DNA of 14,258 bases, from positions 1 through 14,258 of the forward strand of contig QHPA01000226.1 in the NCBI GenBank assembly GCA_003218935.1. The letters run 5' to 3'. Every line of letters starts with the position of its first letter. Position 1 is the stretch's first letter. Positions 7,686 to 14,258 of the stretch are shown here, in pieces. The notes under the pieces are model-generated. The model searched no databases, had not been told where the DNA came from, and saw nothing but the letters and a program-made list of their open reading frames with translations. A program made the position numbers and the translations under genes. This stretch comes from Verrucomicrobiota bacterium. Its GTDB lineage: Bacteria > Verrucomicrobiota > Verrucomicrobiia > Limisphaerales > AV2.

Positions 7686-9242
7686 TTAAGCTTTCTTTCG
7701 AGACCGGAAGGTCGCATCCCTTAAAGTCAACCGTTCCTCAGGGCTAAGAAGAAGGTAAACGACCGCTGCGTAAAGCAACGATACTCCCAAGGCCGCTATC
7801 CCGAAGTCGATCCAGTTCGACACAACCCAGCGCCACAGAATCAGTCTGCACATCCCGATGGTCGCCAATGTTGCCAGGACAATCGGGACGACTCCCCGGA
7901 AGAATGTTCCATAAGGTTGATTCAAAACTCGCGCTCCATAAAGCGGGGTGAACAGAAGATGCCGGACTGTCAGAGTAATCGCTCCCGCAGACGCCAGGCC
8001 GTACATACCCCAACCCAAAACCCAGACCATAAACAAGGCGAGCAGCAGATTCACCACGCCGATCGCGAGCGTCGCCACCCCCGGCACTTTCACCCGATTC
8101 GCTGCCAACGGCAGAGCGTAGAGTGGGTACATGGAAAGACTCATACAAAGGTGTATTGCCATTAGAAACAACAACGACTCCAGACTGCCGAAGGCCGGGC
8201 CAAGCCATAGCCTCAGCAGCGGTTCCGAAAACCCACAAATCAACCCGATGCACAGCGCCATCACCAGGCCGACGAACTTGATCGCGCGATTCAAATAAAT
8301 CACGAGGCCGTCAATATCCCCTCGGGCATAGATGTGATACATGGTCGGCGCGAAGATTCCTCCCACCGCACTGGCGAGCGAGCGAAGCAAGGTCGGCAGT
8401 GCCAGGACCGCAGCGTATCGACCCCCTTGCTCCGGGCCAAATATGCGATTGGCTAACAGCAGATCAATGTTCAAATACAACATGACCCCGAGCTGACTGA
8501 TCAGGACCCAGCCACCGGTGCTGCACAGGTTCCTGAACATGGTCCGATCGAACTGACCCAGGCTGATCCTGAGACTCGGGGTGAGCACTTTCCACAGCCA
8601 GACCATGCCCACGGTTGAAACAATCGTCCCGGCGAGTATGGCCGTGCCGACGTATTCGATCCTGGGCGTGAAGATGCAGAACAGGCAAACTACCAGGCCC
8701 ACGCGTGCGAGCGTTTCGCTGGCTGCCACGAGGTTCAGCAGGTCAAGCCGGTTGCGGCAAAAGGAGGAAACACCGAACGGTGTTTTGACCTGGTTTAACA
8801 GGAACGCGGCAACAGTGCCGACAAAAAGCCAGCGCGTCGACGCTTCAGATCCCGGCGGAATCCTCAGGATATGGTCCACCTGCGCGATGGCAGCGACTGC
8901 TGGAATCACCAGCAAAGCGCTGAGCGCGAGATTGCCCCAGAGCGAAACGTTGAAGATCAGATTCGCGTTTTCGTGATCCTTCCGCTCCAACGCGATTGTC
9001 AGGTATCTGGCCACCGCCGAATCAAGCCCAACCGTGATGAGGGCCATATACGAAGTCACCAGCGAAGTGAGCGGAATCAACCCATACACGGCTGGACCCA
9101 AGTGCCTGACCAGAAACGGCACGTACAAAACCCCCACAACCATGCTCAACCCGAGGTTTCCGACATTGGTAACCAGGTTGAGCGCAAACCGCCGGGATTG
9201 AACCGGGCGAATTGCCTGGATCGTGGCTGCTTCGGCACTCAT
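7686..9242 (-). CDS. Polysaccharide flippase (Wzx-like, MOP superfamily)
   Basis: This protein of about 518 residues is a polytopic inner-membrane protein of the MOP (MATE/Wzx) flippase superfamily, with about 12-14 hydrophobic helices spread along its length. It is expected to move undecaprenyl-linked repeat units from the cytoplasmic to the periplasmic face. The N-terminal helices (NLGLSMVVGVLYVPFLVRHLG, then SLVTSYMALITVGLDSAVARYLT) fit the family arrangement in which helix 1 is followed by HLGPAVYGL. A second homologous half starts around RNLCSTGGWVLISQLG. ATG 9242 is chosen because it begins just before the first helix; extension to 9344 would overlap the Wzc-like gene with a basic, non-membrane leader. 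GAGAGTGAG upstream may serve as ribosome binding site. The start lies 29 bp after the Wzc-like stop. Substrate specificity is not deducible. Confidence 0.88.
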   Translation of the reverse strand: MSAEAATIQAIRPVQSRRFALNLVTNVGNLGLSMVVGVLYVPFLVRHLGPAVYGLIPLTSLVTSYMALITVGLDSAVARYLTIALERKDHENANLIFNVSLWGNLALSALLVIPAVAAIAQVDHILRIPPGSEASTRWLFVGTVAAFLLNQVKTPFGVSSFCRNRLDLLNLVAASETLARVGLVVCLFCIFTPRIEYVGTAILAGTIVSTVGMVWLWKVLTPSLRISLGQFDRTMFRNLCSTGGWVLISQLGVMLYLNIDLLLANRIFGPEQGGRYAAVLALPTLLRSLASAVGGIFAPTMYHIYARGDIDGLVIYLNRAIKFVGLVMALCIGLICGFSEPLLRLWLGPAFGSLESLLFLMAIHLCMSLSMYPLYALPLAANRVKVPGVATLAIGVVNLLLALFMVWVLGWGMYGLASAGAITLTVRHLLFTPLYGARVLNQPYGTFFRGVVPIVLATLATIGMCRLILWRWVVSNWIDFGIAALGVSLLYAAVVYLLLSPEERLTLRDATFRSRKKA

Positions 9243-9271
9243 CAGAAACTCACTCTCATTTTTAGCAGGAC

Positions 9272-11560
9272 TTAGCCGTCGGTGGCGTCGGGAGCGGAGT
9301 GGCCCGCCAGCGCGGTTGCGCATCTGGTCTCCTTGGGTTCCCAATGATAGGCGCGCCGATAACGCTGATAATAATCATGCTCGTAAGGCGAGGAAACGGT
9401 GCGATTGAAAATGAGACCCAGAACACGAACGTGACGCTGCCGTAATGCATCCAAAGCTCCGCGCGCCATTCGCGCCGAGGTGAACGACCCGCGCACCACG
9501 AACAGGACGCCATCCACTTTAGGTGCCAGGCTCGCCGCATCGTCGGTCGCCAATACCGGAGGTGTGTCCACCAGAATGTAGTCAAACTGCGGTTTGGCTT
9601 CAGCCAGAAAGCCGGGCCAGACCGGGCTCAACACCAGTTCGCCGGGATTTCGATTTGCTTCGCCGGCCGGCAGCAGGGCCAGATTTTCCAACCCGGTGGG
9701 AACAATCGCCTCCTTGAAGGAAATTTCCTCGTTAAGAATCTCCGCCAGGCCGGGACTGGAGGCTGTGCCAAAGAACGTGTGCAGGGTCGCCCGCCGCAGG
9801 TCCGCGTCAATGAGGAGCACACGCGAGTTGGCCCTGGCCAGCGTGGCGGCCAGATAAAGTGCGACCGTCGATTTGCCCTCCTCAGGGACCGAACTGGCGA
9901 CGATAATCGTTTTCGGTTTCGTTCCCCCATTGCTCATGAACAGGAGCGAGGAGCGGATGCTGCGGAAGGCCTCCAGAAACTCGAAGCGCTGCTTTTCCAG
10001 CCCTTCGACGCAGAGCCGGCCTTTGGATTTCTTGATCGAGATGGCGGGGATTTGACCCACCACTTCCTCGCAAAGCTGGTTGGTCAGTTCCGCCAGCGAG
10101 GCAAAGTCATCCTGAAACAAACCGATACAATAGAGTAATCCGAAACCCAGGAGGAGAGAGCCGACAAGCGCGATCGCCATGTTTCTGAGCCGCCGATGGG
10201 TCGGCGTCGCCACGGACGCCGGTTCGAGAATACCGACATTCTCCTGCTCCACCTTTTTGCTCACATCCACCGTCTGGATGAGAGTCAACGTTTTGTCGTA
10301 AGCGGTCTGGAGCCGCTGCAGATTCTGGCGGATTTGTTCGTAATCAGCCATTTTGCGGCTGGACTCGATGGCTTTGGCATCCCATTCCTTAAACGCGGCT
10401 TCCAAATTTTGGACCTGCAACTCGATGGCCTGACGCCGATGAGCCAGTTGTTTCAGCGCTTCGTCCCGCGAGATTTGAACCAGTTTCTCCTGAGTCGCGA
10501 TCTGTTCGTTTAGTTTTAAGATTTTCGGATGTAACGGGCGCAGGAAACGGGAAAGCTCATCACGCTTGGCCTTGAGCAACTGCATTTGTTGGTTCGCCTT
10601 GAACAATTCGAGCTGCGGCTCCGCCAGGCTTGCCAACATTTCTTTCTCAGCGGCCTGGTCCGGCAAAGATTCACCGGATGGCACGCCTTTGTGGCCGGTT
10701 TCGATCCATTGCTCGGGCTGGAGCGACTGCAGCAGTCTGAGCTCAGTGCGCAGAGTGGCGAGCTGCTTGTTCAGCGAGGCCAGATAGCTTCCGGCGCTGT
10801 TCCCTTGCTCCTGCAGAAACACGACATTGTTCGACGCCTGGAAAGCGTGCAATTTCTCCTGCTGAGCCTCCAACTCACCCTTCAACTGTGTCACCTCGAC
10901 GCCCAGGGATGTCGCGGTCCGGTCGGAAGTCTTCTCCCGAGATTCTTTTTTGAAGCTCAGATACTCCTCCATCAGGCAGTTAAGAAAGGCCCGGGTCGAG
11001 GCGGGCTCTGCTCCGATGGCCCGCAGCTCCAGAGTGCTGCTTTTGGCGCCTTCCAGAACTTTGACGTCGAACGGAAACCGCGGCGGCGCATTGCTGCTGG
11101 AGGTAGAGCCGGAGGCAAACAGCCTCTTGCAAAGCGCCTTGGCCAGGTGGAGCAGTTCTGATTGCCTTCCACCGCCATCGAGGAGCACCGCGAGGTCGGG
11201 ATTGAGTTCCGAGCGCAACCTGGCCAGTGCGCGGCCCTGAATCGCCGGGCTGCGCAGCAATTCCGTCTGGGTCCCAAGAAAATTGATCAACTCTTCCGTA
11301 TAGAGCCGGCCCTCGTAGATATCGAGTCTGCCGGTCAGCCACATCCGGGCCTTCGACTCATACGCGGGCAGAGAATTGAAGCTCAGGAAACCGACCGGCC
11401 CCAGCACCAGAACCAGGATCAAAACAATCACCCACCAGTACCGGCCCAGCAGAAGCCACCACCGATGCAGCCGTCCATACAGCCTTGAGGCCGAAACGAA
11501 CCTGTCCGCCGGGGCGAACAAATCCACCGCCGCAGCGTTAGGGTGGTTGTTGTTGTTCAT
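9272..11560 (-). CDS. Chain-length regulator fused to BY-type tyrosine autokinase (Wzc-like)
   Basis: This 762-residue inner-membrane protein joins a Wzz chain-length domain to a bacterial tyrosine kinase, the co-polymerase that controls polymer length and couples to the export channel. TM1 is at about 40-61. The periplasmic region (about 62-455) is dominated by coiled coil (about 210-425) and ends in a proline-containing segment before TM2 (about 461-481). The kinase domain has EAFRSIR (530-536, the oligomerisation EX2RX2R motif) and Walker A SSVPEEGKST (about 556-565). Walker A' is VLLIDADLRR (581-590) and Walker B is YILVDTPP (661-668). A C-terminal tyrosine cluster (Tyr726, 730, 731, 734, 738) is the likely autophosphorylation tail, followed by 24 Ala/Gly-rich residues. 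A strong GGGAGG sits just before ATG 11560, 12 bp after the export-protein stop. Confidence 0.95.
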   Translation of the reverse strand: MNNNNHPNAAAVDLFAPADRFVSASRLYGRLHRWWLLLGRYWWVIVLILVLVLGPVGFLSFNSLPAYESKARMWLTGRLDIYEGRLYTEELINFLGTQTELLRSPAIQGRALARLRSELNPDLAVLLDGGGRQSELLHLAKALCKRLFASGSTSSSNAPPRFPFDVKVLEGAKSSTLELRAIGAEPASTRAFLNCLMEEYLSFKKESREKTSDRTATSLGVEVTQLKGELEAQQEKLHAFQASNNVVFLQEQGNSAGSYLASLNKQLATLRTELRLLQSLQPEQWIETGHKGVPSGESLPDQAAEKEMLASLAEPQLELFKANQQMQLLKAKRDELSRFLRPLHPKILKLNEQIATQEKLVQISRDEALKQLAHRRQAIELQVQNLEAAFKEWDAKAIESSRKMADYEQIRQNLQRLQTAYDKTLTLIQTVDVSKKVEQENVGILEPASVATPTHRRLRNMAIALVGSLLLGFGLLYCIGLFQDDFASLAELTNQLCEEVVGQIPAISIKKSKGRLCVEGLEKQRFEFLEAFRSIRSSLLFMSNGGTKPKTIIVASSVPEEGKSTVALYLAATLARANSRVLLIDADLRRATLHTFFGTASSPGLAEILNEEISFKEAIVPTGLENLALLPAGEANRNPGELVLSPVWPGFLAEAKPQFDYILVDTPPVLATDDAASLAPKVDGVLFVVRGSFTSARMARGALDALRQRHVRVLGLIFNRTVSSPYEHDYYQRYRRAYHWEPKETRCATALAGHSAPDATDG

Positions 11561-11561
11561 C

Positions 11562-11570
11562 GAGCCCTCC
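11562..11570 (-). promoter_or_regulatory. Strong ribosome binding site of the Wzc-like gene
   Basis: On the minus strand the 12-bp gap between the export-protein stop and the Wzc-like ATG reads TGGGAGGGCTCG. The GGGAGG is 5 bases from the ATG. It is the clearest Shine-Dalgarno sequence in the window, fixes the start at 11560, and implies strong or coupled translation of the two genes. Most other genes here have weak or no such site. Confidence 0.7.
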
Positions 11571-11572
11571 CA

Positions 11573-12217
11573 TCAATAATTCACCAGCCGGGCGGGTACA
11601 ACGATCAAATCGTCCGGCTGAACCACCAGGTCTTTATCCAGATTCCCCTTCTCCCAAATCTCAACTACGTTGATGATAAAAGTCTGCTTCCCGTTGGCGG
11701 TCTTGCGGATCAACCGCACGTTCTTCTTGTCGGAAAAGTCGCTGAACCCACCGGCGCTCAAAATCGCCTTGCTGACGGTGAGGGTCTCGCCTCCGGGAAT
11801 TTCAAAGCCACCCCGGTTGCGCACCTGGCCGGTAACATAGACCTTGCCGGAAACCCGCGTCTTGTTCACTACCTCAATGGCGATGATCACCGTCGCCTGA
11901 TAATAAAGTTGCTTCTCTAAAAGGCCTTTGACTTCCTTCGCGAGTTGCAGACTGGTTTTGCCCGCAGCATGAACCAGCCCAAGGTAGGGCACTTCCAGAT
12001 CGCCCGAATCGGTTATCGTCAGGGAGCGAGGGTCGTCCTGGTCCTCGATCACGCGGTAAGTGACACGGTCGCCAGGCCCCAGCTTCTGGCGATCGTCCAG
12101 CAAAGTTATTGACGTGGCAGCGTCCGGGAGCGCCAGGCTGTTGGTTTCCTTCGTCTCGGCACTGGCAAGATGCACGCCGAAACAAATAGCCACCAAAATA
12201 AGGGATCGCCTTTTCAT
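11573..12217 (-). CDS. Polysaccharide export protein (Wza-like, Poly_export + SLBB)
   Basis: This 214-residue protein has an N-terminal signal sequence (KRR, hydrophobic core, then a likely signal peptidase cleavage after ASA at about residue 20), so it is exported. There is no lipobox cysteine at the cleavage site, unlike E. coli Wza. A Poly_export domain spans about 44-118, starting with KLGPGDRVTYRV and including DLEVPYLGLVHAAG. One SLBB domain follows (about 124-175), with VYVTGQVRNRGGFEIPGGETLTVSKAILSAGGF. The C-terminus is short (PDDLIVVPARLVNY), with no amphipathic outer-membrane helix of the long Wza form. Short, helix-less Wza relatives are thought to need a separate outer-membrane partner, which fits the beta-barrel gene just upstream. 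It is followed by the Wzc-like gene after 12 bp. The ATG has no obvious Shine-Dalgarno. Confidence 0.92.
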   Translation of the reverse strand: MKRRSLILVAICFGVHLASAETKETNSLALPDAATSITLLDDRQKLGPGDRVTYRVIEDQDDPRSLTITDSGDLEVPYLGLVHAAGKTSLQLAKEVKGLLEKQLYYQATVIIAIEVVNKTRVSGKVYVTGQVRNRGGFEIPGGETLTVSKAILSAGGFSDFSDKKNVRLIRKTANGKQTFIINVVEIWEKGNLDKDLVVQPDDLIVVPARLVNY

Positions 12218-12240
12218 AATCAGAACGACGACGAGGACTC

Positions 12241-12302
12241 ACCCCTCACCCCGTCCCTCTCCCCTCGGAGGGGAGAGGGTGGCCGCAGACGGGGTGAGGG
12301 GT
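12241..12302. repeat. 62-bp nested palindrome (REP/MITE-like intergenic element)
   Basis: A 15-bp perfect outer inverted repeat, ACCCCTCACCCCGTC at 12241-12255 and GACGGGGTGAGGGGT at 12288-12302, encloses an inner hairpin. The inner arms are CCCTCTCCCCTC (12255-12266) and GAGGGGAGAGGG (12268-12279), with one base between them. The whole can fold as a long stem or cruciform. It lies between the beta-barrel gene and the export-protein gene. There is no T-run on either strand, so it is not a standard intrinsic terminator. Similar GC-rich palindromes occur as dispersed intergenic repeats in several bacterial phyla (general knowledge; copy number cannot be checked here). It could damp readthrough or protect the downstream transcript. 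Confidence 0.85.
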
Positions 12303-12387
12303 GGTTCATGGAGTGAAGGCAGCGGAGTTATTTCCGACGAGGACGAACCTCATGTCTCTTGGCTGAGGAGCGACCAAACGCTGCTTT

Positions 12388-13600
12388 TCAATAGCTGAAG
12401 GCCAAATCCCAGGCGAGCCGATTCCGAGCAAAACCTCGCAGCGGGAAGTCCGACTCTTTCAGGTAGAAATCATATCCCAGGTCTGTCCGCCAATACTTGT
12501 GGAACTGATAGCCAATCGTCAGGCCGGCGCGATAATAGGTGAATTTTTCTCTAAAGGCCCCGCCGAATTCCTCTGCGAAATTGATGGATAAATTCGCTCC
12601 CAGGTCCACATGGTTGAGGACGGGCGAGGAAATCGAGTAGCGAACGCGGGTTGTCCTCAAGTTGTTCGCGTTGTCGCCAAGCAGATGCTCCCGCGCGGCC
12701 GTCAGCGCATGGGTGAACAAACGTGTTTCCTGCTGGATTCTCACATACACATAGTACGTCGCAAAATTGCCGTCAGCAGCTGCGGCATCAAAATGGGCCG
12801 TATCGAAACCGCCTCCGGCCCGCAGGCCGATTTTCTCTTCGGAGTTGACTTCCACAAACGGCCCCACCCTGGCCCTCCAATTGTTATTGAGCACAGTTTC
12901 CCGTTCATAATCGTGCCGACTCGCTTGCGCTTCCAAGCCGGTTTGTGCGCTGTCGCCGATCCGCAATGACGCGCTGGCCGTAAACCATTCTGAAGCCCGC
13001 TTCAGGTAGTCAAACTGTGTGGTCACGGGGATGAAATTCTCATGGTCGTACCCCGCTGAGAAACAGCTCGTTCGCACCAGGGAACGAGTTGAAGAACAGG
13101 CTCTCCTGATAAGAGAACTTCTCGTGCAATTTGATTCGAAAATCACCCACGAAAACATTGAACGCCAGTTCTGAATCCGGGTTAATCAGCGGTGCGCCGC
13201 TGTTCAGGATCGTGTTGTTCAGATACCATTCATAGCCCAGGCCAAGGGACAGCCTCAGCGTGTTGAGTTCGGTGATCGGCCAAAACGCCCGCAGATCAAC
13301 TTCCGGGTTAACCAGAAAATCCGCTTTCCGATTCTTTTCAGAGTAAAAGACGTTGTCCGTGTACCCCAGGCCCACGCTACCCTGGGTCTGGAAGCGGACA
13401 GGACCGTACCTCAGATTATACTCCTCAGCCGCAATCGACTTTTTCAGTGCCTGCGCCGCTTCCTCTCCGGCCAGCGACCCTCGAGTTTGGGCCTGTCCGA
13501 CCGGTCCCGAAAATACGCAACCGCAGGCAATGAAAACCCGCAGACATGCGAAATCGGTCAATGGTCGAAAGCCGCTGCCGGGCAGGATCGTTTTGTCCAT
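12388..13600 (-). pseudogene. Outer-membrane beta-barrel protein with one-base frameshift
   Basis: Two overlapping minus-strand frames give one protein of about 404 residues. The 5' part begins at ATG 13600 with a hydrophobic leader ending near GQAQ (signal peptide, about 38 residues). It continues with alternating aromatic strands such as VGLGYTDNVFYSE and LRLSLGLGYEWYLNN, and stops at 13040. The 3' part resumes in the neighbouring frame at GYDHENFIPVTTQ and runs through barrel strands to FSY at 12388, a terminal aromatic typical of outer-membrane proteins. Removing one C from CCCC at 13051-13054 (GGGG on the coding strand) fuses them without loss. The pattern suggests the BBP2_2 putative porin group found beside exopolysaccharide export genes. 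A longer frame from 13735 adds a basic leader without signal-peptide character. By inference it is the outer-membrane partner of the helix-less export protein. The frameshift may be a sequencing error. Confidence 0.75.
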
Positions 13601-13807
13601 GAATCGTCCCGTTGTCCTCGTCGTCGTCCTCGTTCTCGGTCGGTGAACCTGGTTTCGAACGCGAGGAGCAATATGAGGACAATCCCGTTCATGGTCGGTG
13701 AGCAGGTCCAAATGGAACAGGAGCCTTTCCATCAATCCGCCGACGGTGCTCAGTCGATGCTTCTTAATCGAAAAATACTCAGTTTGGGCTGTGCGAAAGG
13801 CCGGGCG
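13601..13807. other. Intergenic region upstream of the beta-barrel gene
   Basis: These 207 bp separate the right-edge secreted protein from the start of the main cluster. They hold an AT-richer patch (13762-13782, minus strand TATTTTTCGATTAAG) that might be part of a promoter. No confident -35/-10 pair and no sigma-54 type -24/-12 pair was found. Near the ATG lies a GAC/GAG tract (13611-13638) in which ACGACGACGAGGAC occurs on the minus strand at 13627-13614. Its nearby GGGAC may be a weak ribosome binding site. Confidence 0.4.
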
Positions 13808-14258
13808 CTATGGAGCGGCTCGCAACCGGTAAAACCGGGCGCCCGGCGAAATGGAATTCGTCACTACGTATTGACCGCCGACGACGACAGGGGTGTTGGG
13901 ATCATCCGTCCAGACGCTGTTGAGGGACAAACTCTCCGTGAATTGCAAGACCCACTTGCCGGAGTTCGTCGGCCAGGAGATCCGCGCTTGACCATCCACC
14001 GCCGCGGCTTGCAGACGGACCGAACCGGGCAGCAGGATAAAGACGTTGAAGGTCGGCCCGGTCGGCGGTGGGGTGAGCAAGGGACCGTTGGGGACGGCTA
14101 CTTTCAAACCTGTCGTTGGAAGGTCCAGCGGCTGGCCGTCAAAGACGCCGGTCAACACTGGCGGAGCGAAGAAATCCTGAGCGTTTCGCACTTCGTAAGC
14201 CGCGCCTGGCGCCAAGGCCGAGCTGATATCAACGGTCACGTCGCTCAGTTTGTCCCAG
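13808..14258 (-). CDS. C-terminal part of a secreted, probably beta-helix protein (5' end outside window)
   Basis: The frame is open to the window edge and ends at TAG 13810-13808, giving about 149 residues of a longer protein. An internal GTG at 14239 is not a convincing start because the reading continues upstream as WDKLSDVTVDISS. The first part (VDISSALAPGAAYEVRNAQDFFAPPVLTG, then FDGQPLDLP) resembles the end of right-handed parallel beta-helix surface proteins. It has a proline-rich linker and then FNVFILLPG. The final 80 or so residues (ARISWPTNSGKWVLQFTESLSL, then ARFYRLRAAP) form a compact beta domain whose FYRLR end is familiar from secreted proteins of Verrucomicrobiota, a lineage-specific C-terminal module of unproven role. 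It could be a polysaccharide lyase, adhesin or matrix protein. Same strand as the cluster, 207 bp before it; whether it is co-transcribed is unknown. Confidence 0.65.
   Translation of the reverse strand, partial: WDKLSDVTVDISSALAPGAAYEVRNAQDFFAPPVLTGVFDGQPLDLPTTGLKVAVPNGPLLTPPPTGPTFNVFILLPGSVRLQAAAVDGQARISWPTNSGKWVLQFTESLSLNSVWTDDPNTPVVVGGQYVVTNSISPGARFYRLRAAP

Noticed and set aside
12241..12302. Palindrome as an intrinsic terminator or a CRISPR repeat
   Set aside because: No T-run follows the stem on either strand and there is no repeat-spacer periodicity; only one nested unit exists.
13040..13060. Programmed ribosomal frameshift in the beta-barrel gene
   Set aside because: The coding-strand context AGC GGG GTA is not a recognised slippery heptamer, and no stimulatory signal is evident; a single-base error or mutation is simpler.
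13598..13735. Longer start of the beta-barrel protein at 13735
   Set aside because: The added 45 residues are Arg/Thr-rich and lie on the GAC/GAG tract; ATG 13600 gives a proper signal peptide.
13601..13807. Sigma-54 (-24/-12) or sigma-70 promoter upstream of the barrel gene
   Set aside because: No GG-N10-GC pair in proper context and no convincing TTGACA/TATAAT spacing; only an AT-richer patch is present.

Overview
This window is almost entirely one strand of an exopolysaccharide (capsule or biofilm matrix) biosynthesis and export locus. All recognisable genes lie on the minus strand, so transcription runs from high to low coordinates. High GC content, weak or absent Shine-Dalgarno sequences, GC-rich intergenic palindromes and the FYRLR-type C-terminal tail of the right-edge protein suggest Verrucomicrobiota (possibly a Pedosphaera/Limisphaera-like lineage). 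That placement is inference; no rRNA or marker gene is present.

In transcription order, 14258-13808 is the C-terminal end of a secreted protein, probably a beta-helix type. A 207-bp intergenic stretch (13807-13601) follows. 13600-12388 is a signal-peptide-bearing outer-membrane beta-barrel gene, split by a one-base frameshift. A 170-bp intergenic stretch then carries a 62-bp nested palindrome. After that come a Wza-type export protein (12217-11573), a Wzc-type chain-length regulator fused to a BY-kinase (11560-9272), a Wzx-type flippase (9242-7686), a CapK/PaaK-like adenylate-forming enzyme (7661-6315), a FemAB/GNAT-like acyltransferase (6256-5411), a DUF2334 polysaccharide deacetylase (5395-4571), a glutamine-dependent asparagine synthetase broken by an internal deletion and frame change (4562-2641), a Wzy/O-antigen-ligase-type membrane protein (2653-1364), a GT4 glycosyltransferase (1352-108), and the first 18 codons of another probable glycosyltransferase (55-1). 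Gaps between consecutive genes from the export protein to the first complete glycosyltransferase are -13 to about 60 bp, so this is probably one operon.

Together the genes form a Wzx/Wzy-type pathway. Glycosyltransferases build a lipid-linked repeat unit and the flippase moves it across the inner membrane. The Wzy-like protein polymerises it, the Wzc-like kinase sets chain length, and the Wza-like protein with (by inference) the beta-barrel exports it. The middle block (adenylating enzyme, FemAB/GNAT protein, deacetylase, Asn synthetase) looks like a decoration module that could deacetylate, acylate or aminoacylate, and amidate the glycan. Its composition resembles the exosortase/PEP-CTERM-associated exopolysaccharide loci of Gram-negative bacteria, but no exosortase gene is visible here. 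No initiating sugar-phosphate transferase is visible either; it must lie outside the window.

The two gene disruptions (asnB near 3640, beta-barrel near 13052) are the main irregularities. Either could be genuine decay or an assembly or sequencing error. I see no tRNA, rRNA, CRISPR array, insertion sequence or confident promoter.
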